A stretch of 64,000 bases of DNA, from NCBI RefSeq assembly GCF_001735805.1, contig NZ_CP017248.1, forward strand, positions 2,604,001 through 2,668,000, given 5' to 3'. The position numbers and the translations under genes are program-made. The stretch is from Streptomyces fodineus (GTDB lineage: Bacteria; Actinomycetota; Actinomycetes; Streptomycetales; Streptomycetaceae). Shown here piece by piece: positions 54,903 through 62,985 of the stretch. Each line of letters opens with the position of its first letter. The stretch's first letter is position 1. The notes beneath the pieces are model-generated. The model was not told the origin of the DNA. It made no database searches and was given only the letters and a program-made list of their open reading frames with translations.

Positions 54903-56293
54903 TAGGCTCGCTCCTCCTCCCCCACCCTCACGCTCGCCGCCCAAGCCACGGCCAGCAGGCCCACCGCCACCCAGCACGCACCCTGTGGTGCGCCCGGGCC
55001 CGTCCCCGCCAGGTAGGCGCTGCCGAGGACCGCCACTCCCAGCGTGGCCCCCAACTGCTGCACCGCATTGAGCAGTCCGGCCGCCGAGCCGACCTCGTGC
55101 GGGCGCAGGGGTCGCAGGGCGAGGGTGAAGAAGGCGGGGGTGAACAGGCCGGCGCCGAGGCCGACGAGGGCGAGGGCGGGCGGCAGCGCGACCGGGTAGT
55201 GGCCCGGTGTGGTCGTCCGGTAGGCGATAACGGCGGCGAGCAGTCCGGCCAGCAGCAGCCCGAGCCCGTACGGCATCACCCGCCGCCCGTGCCGCCGTAC
55301 CAGCCGCGAGCCCGACCACCAGGACGCGACGGCGAGCCCGGCGGACCACGGCAGCAGACTCAGGCCCGACGCCAGCACGCCTGTACCGGCGTCGAGTTGG
55401 AGTTGCAGGACGACCACCACGGTCAGCCCGTTGGTCACCGCGAAGAAGGCCGTGGAGGTGACGAGCGCGGCCGGGAAGCCACGGTGGGTGAACAGGCTGG
55501 GCTCCAGCAGGGGGCGGGAGGTGTGCCGCTGGTGCCAGGCGAATCCGGCGAGCACCAGCAGCCCGGCGCCGAGCAAAAGCCAGTGCACTGGCGGGAGTTG
55601 ACGCAGATTGCCGTCGATCAGCGGGTACACCAGGAGTCCGGTGCCGAGTGCGGCCAGGGCGGTGCCGCGCCAGTCGAGGGGCGGACGGTGCGGGGCGCGG
55701 TTCTCCGGGAGGTTCCGGGCGAGGGCCAGGACCAGCGCGGCCACCGGCACGTTCACCAGGAACGCGGACCGCCAGGACGAGCCGAACAGGTCGGCGTGGG
55801 TCAGCACACCGCCGACGACGGGCCCGCACACGGCGGCGAGGCCCATCACCGGCCCGATGCTGCCGAGCGCCTTGCCCGTCTCCTCTCCCGAGAACATCGC
55901 CTTGATCAGCCCGATGGTCTGCGGAATCATCAGCGCCGCCGCGGCACCCTGCACGGCCCGGAAGGCGATGAGCAGCCCCGGCGCCGGAGCCAGGGCGCAG
56001 GCCATGGACGCCACCGTGAACACCGTGACGCCGAGGACGAACATCCGGCGCCTGCCCGCGATGTCCCCGAGCCGCCCGCCGGTGATCAGCAGCACGGCGA
56101 ACGGCAGGGTGTAGGCGGCGCCGAACCACTGCACGTCGGAGACCGGCCCACCCAGGTCGGCATGGACGGCCGGGGCGGCCACCTGGACGACGGTGGCGTC
56201 CAGCAGGTTCATCGCCTCGCCGAGCAGCAGGGCGGCCAGGCCCGGCCAGCGCCTGCGGCAGGGAATGGCGACAGCCACGTCTTGCGTGGTCAT
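54902..56293 (-). CDS. MFS multidrug exporter, DHA2 (14-helix) type
   Basis: 463 residues. Membrane exporter driven by proton exchange. N-terminal LLGEAMNLLDATVVQVAAPAV, MFS motif A GGRLGDIAGRRRMF, and motif C region GPVMGLAAVCGPVVGG are typical of the EmrB/QacA group. ATG 56293 follows a GAGAGG site. The TAG stop is completed by the outermost G of IS element B; the uninterrupted sequence (TA then GGCGGGG) would also have read TAG, so the protein was not altered by the insertion. No adjacent regulator remains. Confidence 0.9.
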   Translation of the reverse strand: MTTQDVAVAIPCRRRWPGLAALLLGEAMNLLDATVVQVAAPAVHADLGGPVSDVQWFGAAYTLPFAVLLITGGRLGDIAGRRRMFVLGVTVFTVASMACALAPAPGLLIAFRAVQGAAAALMIPQTIGLIKAMFSGEETGKALGSIGPVMGLAAVCGPVVGGVLTHADLFGSSWRSAFLVNVPVAALVLALARNLPENRAPHRPPLDWRGTALAALGTGLLVYPLIDGNLRQLPPVHWLLLGAGLLVLAGFAWHQRHTSRPLLEPSLFTHRGFPAALVTSTAFFAVTNGLTVVVVLQLQLDAGTGVLASGLSLLPWSAGLAVASWWSGSRLVRRHGRRVMPYGLGLLLAGLLAAVIAYRTTTPGHYPVALPPALALVGLGAGLFTPAFFTLALRPLRPHEVGSAAGLLNAVQQLGATLGVAVLGSAYLAGTGPGAPQGACWVAVGLLAVAWAASVRVGEEERA

Positions 56294-56450
56294 GGGTTTC
56301 CTCTCACGCTCTCCACAGGACCGGGATCGGCCCCGTGGAGAGCGTGCGAGGAGGAGTCCCGCCGACTCCACCGGGAGCGGCGGGTGTGCGGATTTCTTCC
56401 ATCGGGCCGGCCCTGTATGAAGAAATCTCACAGGGCCGTACGGCGGCTTG
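56294..56450. promoter_or_regulatory. Intergenic region upstream of the MFS exporter
   Basis: About 157 bases. CTCTCCACGGGGCC with CCCCGTGGAGAG (56317-56342) forms a clear inverted repeat: CTCTCCACAGGACC at 56308 and GGCCCCGTGGAGAG at 56329-56342 can pair through CTCTCCAC/GTGGAGAG. This could be an operator for the exporter or a terminator of the transporter operon behind it. Confidence 0.4.
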
Positions 56451-57413
56451 TCAGGCGAGCCCCGCGGACTTCAGCCAGGCCTTGGCCACGTCCAGCGGGT
56501 CCTTGCCCTGGGTCTGCACCTGGGCGTTCAGGTCCACCAGGGTCGCGGTGTCGAGCTTGGCGGAGACCGCGTTCAGCGCGTCGACGCCCTTCTGGGACAC
56601 CGCGCTCTTGTCCACGAGCGGCTGGACGTTCTCGAAGCCGAAGAGGTTCTTGGGGTCCTGCAGGACGACGAACTTCTCCTTGGAGATGGCCGGGGCCGTG
56701 GTGAAGATGTCCGCGACCTGCACGGCGTCCTTCTTCAGCGCCGCCCGGGTGAGCGGGCCGCCCGCGTCCAGCGCCTTGAAGGACTTGAACTGAAGGCCGT
56801 AGACCGACTTCAGGCCCACCAGGCCCTGCTGCCGGGTCTGGAACTCCGGCGAGGCGCCCATGACCAGGTCCTTGGCGACGTCCTTGAGGTCGGCGATGGA
56901 GGACTTCTCGGTGAGGTGGTACTTCTTCGCGGTGGCCGCGTTGACCGTGACCGAGTCCTTGTCCTGGGCCGGCGAGGGCTTGAGCAGGGTCAGCTTGGAG
57001 TCCAGCTTGGCCTCGATGGCCGCGGTGGTGGCGTCGGCCGTCTTCGGCGTGGCCTTCGGGTCGAGGTAGGCCAGCAGCGCGCCGTTGTACTCGGGCAGCA
57101 CCTTGATGGAGCCGTTCTTGATCAGCCCGTAGGTGGTCTCGCGGCTGCCGATGTTCGGCTTGTAACTGACCTTGATTCCCTTGGCCTTGAGGGCCTCGCC
57201 GTAGATGTCGGCGAGCAGGGTGCTCTCGGGGAAGTTGTTGGATCCGACGACGACGGTGTCGCCGCTTGCCTTGTCGTCCGTCAGGGGGTTGCCGCCGGAC
57301 TTGCCGTCGCTGGAGGAACAGCCCGCCAGCAGGGCCGTCGCCGCCGCGAGGGCGACCACCGCCGCGCCTCGGTTCCTCCGGATGGACCTGCTGATGCGGT
57401 TGGTGGAAGTCAC
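56451..57413 (-). CDS. Osmoprotectant-type ABC transporter substrate-binding lipoprotein
   Basis: Binds glycine betaine, choline or related osmoprotectants outside the cell. 320 residues. Lipoprotein signal with lipobox LLAGC near residue 31. OpuAC/ProX-type fold: VVVGSNNFPESTLLADIYGEALK, IGSRETTYGLIKNGSIKVLPEYNGALL. It is the last gene of a four-gene unit, 136 bases after the second permease. The compound bound cannot be told from sequence alone. Confidence 0.9.
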   Translation of the reverse strand: MTSTNRISRSIRRNRGAAVVALAAATALLAGCSSSDGKSGGNPLTDDKASGDTVVVGSNNFPESTLLADIYGEALKAKGIKVSYKPNIGSRETTYGLIKNGSIKVLPEYNGALLAYLDPKATPKTADATTAAIEAKLDSKLTLLKPSPAQDKDSVTVNAATAKKYHLTEKSSIADLKDVAKDLVMGASPEFQTRQQGLVGLKSVYGLQFKSFKALDAGGPLTRAALKKDAVQVADIFTTAPAISKEKFVVLQDPKNLFGFENVQPLVDKSAVSQKGVDALNAVSAKLDTATLVDLNAQVQTQGKDPLDVAKAWLKSAGLA

Positions 57414-57549
57414 TCACTGATCCAATCCAGCCGGTTCTCGGTCAGTCAAGGGCCACAGATCACTGATTGGCCTCGATCTGTGGTCGGTTGTGGGCACAGC
57501 CCGCCGGTGCGTCCTGTCCGCGCCCTGTGGCCCGCACCGGCGGCAGGCC

Positions 57550-58218
57550 TCAGCCGCTCCGCCGTACCCCCGGCGAGACCGTGATCCGGGACACCGCCCA
57601 GAACACCACGAGGGTGGCGAGGGCGAGGGCGGCGACCAGGGTGGCGCCGCCGACGACCTTCTCGTAGTTCCTCTGGTAGAGGCCGTCGATGATGTACCGG
57701 CCGAGGCCGCCGAGGCTGACGTAGGCCGCGATGGTGGCGGTGGAGACGATCTGGATGGCCGCGGTGCGCAGGCCGCTCAGGATCAGCGGGAGCGCGACGG
57801 GCACTTCCACCTGGAACAGCACGCGCGCCTCGGCCATGCCCATGCCCCGGGCGGCGTCCACGGGCGAGGGGTCGACGGAGCGGATCGCCTCGTAGGTGGT
57901 GACCAGGATGGGCGGTACGGCGAGCACGACCAGCGGGATCATCACCGGCAACAGACCGAACCCGATCCAGATGAACATCAGCACCAGCAGGCCGAAGCTG
58001 GGCAGGGCCCGGCCCGCGGTGGCGATCAGGGCGAGGGCGTTGCCGCCGCGGCCGTAGTGGCCGGTGACCAGGCCGATGGGCAGCCCGATCAGGGCGGCGA
58101 ACAGCAGCGCTTCCAGGGAGTACCCGACGTGCTCGGCGAGCCGGGTGGGGATGCCGTCGTAGCCGTGCCACTGGGCGCTGTCGCTGAAGAAGGCGTGTGC
58201 GAAGTTCAGGACGTTCAC
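57550..58218 (-). CDS. Osmoprotectant-type ABC transporter permease 2
   Basis: 222 residues, about five membrane helices, ProW/OpuCB-like: VGYSLEALLFAALIGLPIGL, ALPSFGLLVLMFIWIGFGLLP, and the coupling loop VDAARGMGMAEARVLFQVEVP. The GTG start at 58218 overlaps the stop of permease 1 by 4 bases, so the two are made together and probably form a heterodimeric channel. Confidence 0.9.
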   Translation of the reverse strand: MNVLNFAHAFFSDSAQWHGYDGIPTRLAEHVGYSLEALLFAALIGLPIGLVTGHYGRGGNALALIATAGRALPSFGLLVLMFIWIGFGLLPVMIPLVVLAVPPILVTTYEAIRSVDPSPVDAARGMGMAEARVLFQVEVPVALPLILSGLRTAAIQIVSTATIAAYVSLGGLGRYIIDGLYQRNYEKVVGGATLVAALALATLVVFWAVSRITVSPGVRRSG

Positions 58219-58868
58219 CGGGTGGCACCCTTCCTCGGCATCCAGGGGGTGAGGAGGCGGCGGACGAGGACCAGCAGGCCGTCGGCGAGGATGCCCAGCA
58301 CCGCCGTCGTCAGCACCGAGTTCACGGCCAGGGCGGGCCGGTCGTAGGTGGTGGCGTCGTTGAGCATGTTGCCGAGCGCGCCCTGGTTGCCGATGAGCAT
58401 GCCGACGCTGACCAGGGAGAGGCTGGAGACGACCGCCACCCTCAGGCCCGCGATGATCGCGGGGACGGCGATGGGCAACTGGACCTGGAGGTACCGACGT
58501 ACGGGCCCGAAGCCCATGGCCTGGGCGGCGGCGAGGGTCTCCTGGGGGACCGAGCGGACGCCGTCCACGATCCCCGGCACCAGCACCACGAGGCTGTAGA
58601 CCGCGAGCGGGATCATCACCGTGGTCTCGCTCTGCCCGAAGTAGTCGATGAGGACGACGAAGAACGCCAGCGAGGGAATGGAGTAGAGCACGGTGGTGAC
58701 GCCGAGGACGGGCGGGTAGACCCAGCGGAAGCGGACGCACAGCTGGGCCACGGGCAGCGCGACGAGCAGCGCGGCCAGCACCGGCAGCAGGCCCTCGCGC
58801 ACATGCAGCCCGACGAGGCCGAGCCAGCTGTGCTGGAGGTCGCTCGGGAGGTCGAAGAAGCCGTTCAT
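58215..58868 (-). CDS. Osmoprotectant-type ABC transporter permease 1
   Basis: 217 residues, five to six helices. VYPPVLGVTTVLYSIPSLAFFVVL and the coupling loop LAAAQAMGFGPVRRYLQVQLP match the OpuC/ProW family. It starts within the stop of the ATPase gene (ATGA at 58865-58868). Confidence 0.9.
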   Translation of the reverse strand: MNGFFDLPSDLQHSWLGLVGLHVREGLLPVLAALLVALPVAQLCVRFRWVYPPVLGVTTVLYSIPSLAFFVVLIDYFGQSETTVMIPLAVYSLVVLVPGIVDGVRSVPQETLAAAQAMGFGPVRRYLQVQLPIAVPAIIAGLRVAVVSSLSLVSVGMLIGNQGALGNMLNDATTYDRPALAVNSVLTTAVLGILADGLLVLVRRLLTPWMPRKGATR

Positions 58869-60061
58869 CGGGCGGCCTTGGCGTCGGCACCGTCGGCATC
58901 CCGGCCGCGCTCGGCACCGGCGTCGTCCGCGTCCTGGCCGCCCTCGGCATCCGTGCCGTCCGCGACCCGGCTGTGGGCGGCGCGGATGGCCTCGCCGATG
59001 ACCTGCTGGGAGACGACACCGACCGCGCGTCCCTCACCGTCCACCGCGACGGCCCAGCCGGTCGGCGAGAGCACGGCGCCGTCGAGCGCGGCGCGCAGCG
59101 AGTCGGTGCCGGGCACGAACGGGCGCCCGTGGTCCAGGAGTCGGTCCTTGTCGATGGCCCCGGCGGTGAGCCGGTCCGGTTCGCTCCAGCCGAGCGGCCT
59201 GCCGTCGAGGTCGGTGACCAGGAGATAGGGGGCGTCGCAGCGGGAGGCGAGCTCGGCCGCGTCGGCCTCGATGCCCACGATCGGCGCGGTCTGCAACTCC
59301 AGGCCGGCGGACGGGAAGAAGGAGAGCCGGCGGATGCCGCGGTCGGCGCCGAGGAAGTCCTCCACGAAAGCGTCGGCGGGCGCGCTGAGCAGCTCGGCGG
59401 GCGGGGCGAACTGGGCGAGCCGGCCGCCGGTGCGCAGCACGGCGACCATCGTGCCGAGCTTGATCGCCTCGTCGATGTCATGCGTGACGAAGACGATCGT
59501 CTTGCCCAACTCCTCCTGGATACGCAGGAGTTCGTCCTGAAGTCCCTTGCGTACCACGGGGTCTACGGCGGAGAACGGCTCGTCCATCAGCAGCACCGGC
59601 GGATCGGCGGCGAGCGCCCGCGCCACACCTACGCGCTGCTGCTGGCCGCCGGAGAGCTGGTACGGGTACCGCTTGGCGAGCGAGGCGTCGAGCCCGACCC
59701 GCTCCATCAGCTCCGCGGCCCGGGTACGTGCCTGCTGCTTGGGCCGGCCGAGCAGCCGGGGCACGGTGGCGATGTTGTCGAGGATGGTGCGGTGCTGGAA
59801 GAGTCCGGCGTTCTGGATGACGTAACCCATCGAACGGCGCAGGGTGTTGACGGGCTGCTGCCGGATGTCCGTGCCGTCGAGGAGGATGCTGCCCTCGGTG
59901 GGCTCCACCATCCGGTTGATCATCCGCAGGGTCGTCGTCTTGCCGCAGCCGGAGGGCCCGACGAGGACGGTGATCGCGCGGTCCGGTATCTCCAGTGACA
60001 GCCGGTCCACCGCGACCGTGCCGTCCGGATACCGCTTCGTGACTGAATCTATCCGTATCAA
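58865..60061 (-). CDS. Osmoprotectant-type ABC transporter ATPase with CBS domains
   Basis: 398 residues, ProV/OpuCA-like. Walker A GPSGCGKTT near residue 35, signature LSGGQQQRVGVARALA, Walker B LLMDEPFSAVDP, switch His in FVTHDIDEA. After about residue 255 come two weakly conserved CBS-like repeats that in this family sense ionic strength, then an Asp/Gly/Ala-rich tail. The start is a TTG at 60061 (MIRIDSVTKRYPDG); no ATG or GTG is available nearby. First gene of the operon. Confidence 0.9.
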   Translation of the reverse strand: MIRIDSVTKRYPDGTVAVDRLSLEIPDRAITVLVGPSGCGKTTTLRMINRMVEPTEGSILLDGTDIRQQPVNTLRRSMGYVIQNAGLFQHRTILDNIATVPRLLGRPKQQARTRAAELMERVGLDASLAKRYPYQLSGGQQQRVGVARALAADPPVLLMDEPFSAVDPVVRKGLQDELLRIQEELGKTIVFVTHDIDEAIKLGTMVAVLRTGGRLAQFAPPAELLSAPADAFVEDFLGADRGIRRLSFFPSAGLELQTAPIVGIEADAAELASRCDAPYLLVTDLDGRPLGWSEPDRLTAGAIDKDRLLDHGRPFVPGTDSLRAALDGAVLSPTGWAVAVDGEGRAVGVVSQQVIGEAIRAAHSRVADGTDAEGGQDADDAGAERGRDADGADAKAAR

Positions 60062-60207
60062 AACGCCGAATACCCTTCGGGTTTGGCAGATCTCCGCCCG
60101 TTTTCGGCCGAGGTCGTCCGTGCGCAGGCCGTTGCGGAAAGAGTCTAGACCGCGAGTGTTTCAGCGTTTTGGCGGGCGAATGGCCGGGCAGCGGCGGCGA
60201 GCGACGG

Positions 60208-60930
60208 CTAGGCCGCCACCGGCAGTCCCGGTGTGCGGACGGTGCGGCGCGCGGTGTCGACCGCGAACACCTCGCAGCCGGTGCGGGCGGCGGCCCAGGC
60301 CGGTCCGTCGGGGCCCAGGGCGAAGGCGGCCGTGGCCGTCCCGTCCGCCTCGGTCAGGGTCGGGGCCACCACCGTGAGGCTGAGCAGCCCGGTCGCGGGG
60401 CGTCCGGTGCGGCCGTCGAGGATGTGGTCGCCGCGCTCGTACCGCCCGGAGGTCGCCACCGCGGCGTCGGTGACCGCCAGCACGGCACAGAGCCGGCCGG
60501 CCTGTTCCGGATGCCGTATCCCGACCCGCCACGGCCCGCCGGAGACCACGACATCGCCGCCGGCATTGAGGCAGAACCGCCGCGCCCCGGCGGCCGACAG
60601 CACTCCCGCCGCCCGCTGCACCGACCAGCCCTTGACCACCGCGCAGGGGTCGAGGTTCCGGCCGGGCAGCCGGACGTCGAAGGCGCCGCCGGTCGCGGCC
60701 CGGTACTGCTCACACAGGCCGAGCACCTCCGTCAGGTCCGCGCTCAGCTCGTCCGCCGCCAACTCGCCGCGCCCGTACCGGGAGACCTCACTGTCGTGCC
60801 GGAACGGGCTGAAGCGGACGTCCACTTGGCGCAGCCAGGCGAAGACGGCGTCGGCGGCCGGCTCGAAGTCCCCCTCGTCGTCGATCCGCAGCGAGACCGG
60901 GAAGCCCATGACGTGCTCGACACGCCGCAT
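60208..60930 (-). CDS. apbE: FAD:protein FMN transferase
   Basis: Flavin transferase that attaches FMN covalently to Ser/Thr of exported flavoproteins, using FAD. 240 residues, slightly short for the family. MGFPVSLRI at the start, RFSPFRHDSEVSR, then LDPCAVVKGWSVQRA, LNAGGDVVVSGG and GDHILDGRTGRPA are standard ApbE motifs. It starts 1 base after the stop of the FMN-binding protein, its evident substrate. Confidence 0.92.
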   Translation of the reverse strand: MRRVEHVMGFPVSLRIDDEGDFEPAADAVFAWLRQVDVRFSPFRHDSEVSRYGRGELAADELSADLTEVLGLCEQYRAATGGAFDVRLPGRNLDPCAVVKGWSVQRAAGVLSAAGARRFCLNAGGDVVVSGGPWRVGIRHPEQAGRLCAVLAVTDAAVATSGRYERGDHILDGRTGRPATGLLSLTVVAPTLTEADGTATAAFALGPDGPAWAAARTGCEVFAVDTARRTVRTPGLPVAA

Positions 60931-60931
60931 G

Positions 60932-61381
60932 TCAGGAGCCCTTGGCGTCGAGCGCGGCCTGAAGGGACTCCCTGTATCCGCCGCTCGTGATGGTGGCGCC
61001 GGACACCGAGTCGATATGGGCACTCTGCGCCTCGAGCGTCTCCGCGATCAGCTGCGGTACGGCGAACACGGTCTGCCGGTGGTGCGGCGCCTGGAGCATC
61101 CGCACGGAGGCGATCCGGTCGCCCCGGAAGGTCACCTCCACCTGGATGACACCCTTCGAGGTGCTCACCGCGGGACCCGCCACGACCTTCGAGGACGGCA
61201 CGGAGGCCGAAGCAGAGGGTGACGCGGACGGTGACGCAGCGCGTGAAGGGGACGACGACCGCACGGGAGCCGGCGTCGACGCCGGCTGGGCGATGTCCGT
61301 CGTCCCTGTCGAGGGCTGGTAGCGCCACACCGGGATCAGGCCCGCGACGGTCAGGACGAAGACGGGAATGGCTCGCTTCAC
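60932..61381 (-). CDS. FMN-binding protein, substrate of ApbE
   Basis: 149 residues. An N-terminal membrane anchor or signal (VFVLTVAGLIPVW), a Ser/Ala/Pro linker (about 30-70) and an FMN_bind domain. The flavinylation motif D-x-x-S/T-G-A-T is present as DSVSGAT at 124-130, so Thr130 should carry FMN. GTG start at 61381 with AGAGGG upstream. It lies 16 bases after the transmembrane reductase gene and just before apbE, forming a three-gene electron-transfer unit. Confidence 0.92.
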   Translation of the reverse strand: MKRAIPVFVLTVAGLIPVWRYQPSTGTTDIAQPASTPAPVRSSSPSRAASPSASPSASASVPSSKVVAGPAVSTSKGVIQVEVTFRGDRIASVRMLQAPHHRQTVFAVPQLIAETLEAQSAHIDSVSGATITSGGYRESLQAALDAKGS

Positions 61382-61397
61382 GGTGGGATGCCCTCTC

Positions 61398-62735
61398 TCA
61401 GCCCGCGAGGCTGAAACGCTCGAAGTGGATCTGCCGCTTGGGCACGCCCAGGTCGGCCAGGCTGCGCAGTACGGCGGTCATCATGCCGGGCGGCCCGCAC
61501 AGGAAGACGTCCCGGTCGCCGATGTCGGGGACGAGCCGCACCAGCTCGCGCGGGGCGAGCTTGTCGGGGGCGACGGGCCCGGTCACCAGGTGCAGCTCGG
61601 CTCCCTTGGTGAGGGCGAGGTCGCGCAGTTCGTCGTAGAGGACGGCGTCGCGGTCGGTGGCCACCCGGTAGATGACCACGGCGTGGCCCTCCAGGTCCTC
61701 CAGCAGCGCCCGGATGGGGGTGACGCCGACGCCGCCGGCGATCAGCACGGACTCCGGGCGGGTGCGGTGCAGCGTGGTGAAGGCGCCGTAGGGGCCCTCG
61801 GCGAAGACACGGGTGCCGACCTGGATCCGGCGCAGGGAGGCGCTGCCGGCGCCGGACGCCTTGGCGGTGAGGCGCAGGGTACGGCCGTCGGGGGCGGCCG
61901 ACAGGGAGAACGGGTTGGCCTGCCACCAGCGGTCCCGGGTGAGGAAGCGCCAGAGGAAGAACTGGCCGGCCCGCGCGGGCAGCCGGTCCAGGTCGCGACC
62001 GGTGACGTAGACGGAGACGACGTCGTCGGACTCGGGTACGACCGCCGCGACGCGCAGCCGGTGCCGCAGGTTCCGCCACAGCGGCAGTACCAGCCGGCCC
62101 AGGAACACCGCGCCGAGGGCGACGCCCCACACCGTGTACCAGTACGCCCTGGCGGCGGGCGAGGCGGTGAAGGTCGTACCGGCCGCGACCTGGTGGGTGA
62201 AGGCGAGGACCACGGTGACGTAGGTGTACAGATGGATGAAGTGCCAGGTCTCGTAGGCGAGTCGGCGGCGTGCCCAGCGGGCCGAGGTGGCGCCGACCAC
62301 GAGGAGCAGCGCGAGCGCGACGAGGGCGCGCAGCACGCCCTCGACGGTCTCGGCGAGGTTCACCAGCTGGTTCACCGGGTCCATCGAGGACTCCTGGGCG
62401 TAACCGAAGGTGATGAACACCGCGTGGGTGAGCAGGGTCCACACGACGCCGATGCCGGTGCGGCGGTGCCAGGCGGTCAGCCGGTCCATGCCGATCCGGC
62501 GGTCCAGCCAGGGCAGCCGGGCCACCAGCAGCAGCTGGAAGGCCATGAGGAGGGCGCCGTACAGGCCGGCGAGGCGGCCCAGCACGATCAGCGTGTTCGA
62601 GGCGAATCCGGCCTGGGCGAAGAACCAGGCCACGACGGCGGCGTTGACGGCCAGCAGGGTGTACAGGCCGGTGCGCGCCACGACCCGGGGGCGGATCGCC
62701 GTGGGGGGCGCGGTACGGGACTGGAGGGTCGTCAC
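61398..62735 (-). CDS. Ferric-reductase-like transmembrane flavohaem oxidoreductase
   Basis: 445 residues. An N-terminal six-helix ferric-reductase-like haem domain (about 20-215) with histidines in LTAWHRRTGIG, LTHAVFITFG, ETWHFIHLYTY and LAFTHQVAAG, followed by a cytoplasmic ferredoxin-NADP reductase part: GQFFLWRFL with ANPFSLSAAP for FAD, LIAGGVGVTPIRALL and LCGPPGMMTAVL for NAD(P)H. It should pass electrons from NAD(P)H through haem to the FMN-binding protein outside. GTG 62735 has AAGGAG 8 bases upstream; GTG 62741 is too close to that site. Confidence 0.9.
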   Translation of the reverse strand: MTTLQSRTAPPTAIRPRVVARTGLYTLLAVNAAVVAWFFAQAGFASNTLIVLGRLAGLYGALLMAFQLLLVARLPWLDRRIGMDRLTAWHRRTGIGVVWTLLTHAVFITFGYAQESSMDPVNQLVNLAETVEGVLRALVALALLLVVGATSARWARRRLAYETWHFIHLYTYVTVVLAFTHQVAAGTTFTASPAARAYWYTVWGVALGAVFLGRLVLPLWRNLRHRLRVAAVVPESDDVVSVYVTGRDLDRLPARAGQFFLWRFLTRDRWWQANPFSLSAAPDGRTLRLTAKASGAGSASLRRIQVGTRVFAEGPYGAFTTLHRTRPESVLIAGGVGVTPIRALLEDLEGHAVVIYRVATDRDAVLYDELRDLALTKGAELHLVTGPVAPDKLAPRELVRLVPDIGDRDVFLCGPPGMMTAVLRSLADLGVPKRQIHFERFSLAG

Positions 62736-62985
62736 GGACACAGCTCCTTGATCGGGTCCTGGGTGACGAGCTTCGCCCGCGGATGCTGTCGTTCTCCTGC
62801 CGGACGACTGTCACTTGAGTATCGATACGGCCGGCCGGGGCCCGCAGCCCGGCCGGGGCCGAACGGGTGCCGCGGGATGGGCGGGTGGAGAAAGCACGGG
62901 ATGCCGCGCCCATCCGATGCGCAGGCCGCCGGCGAAACGCACCGGACGACCCGCACCCCTACGACGGGACACCGCAGCCGCACCC

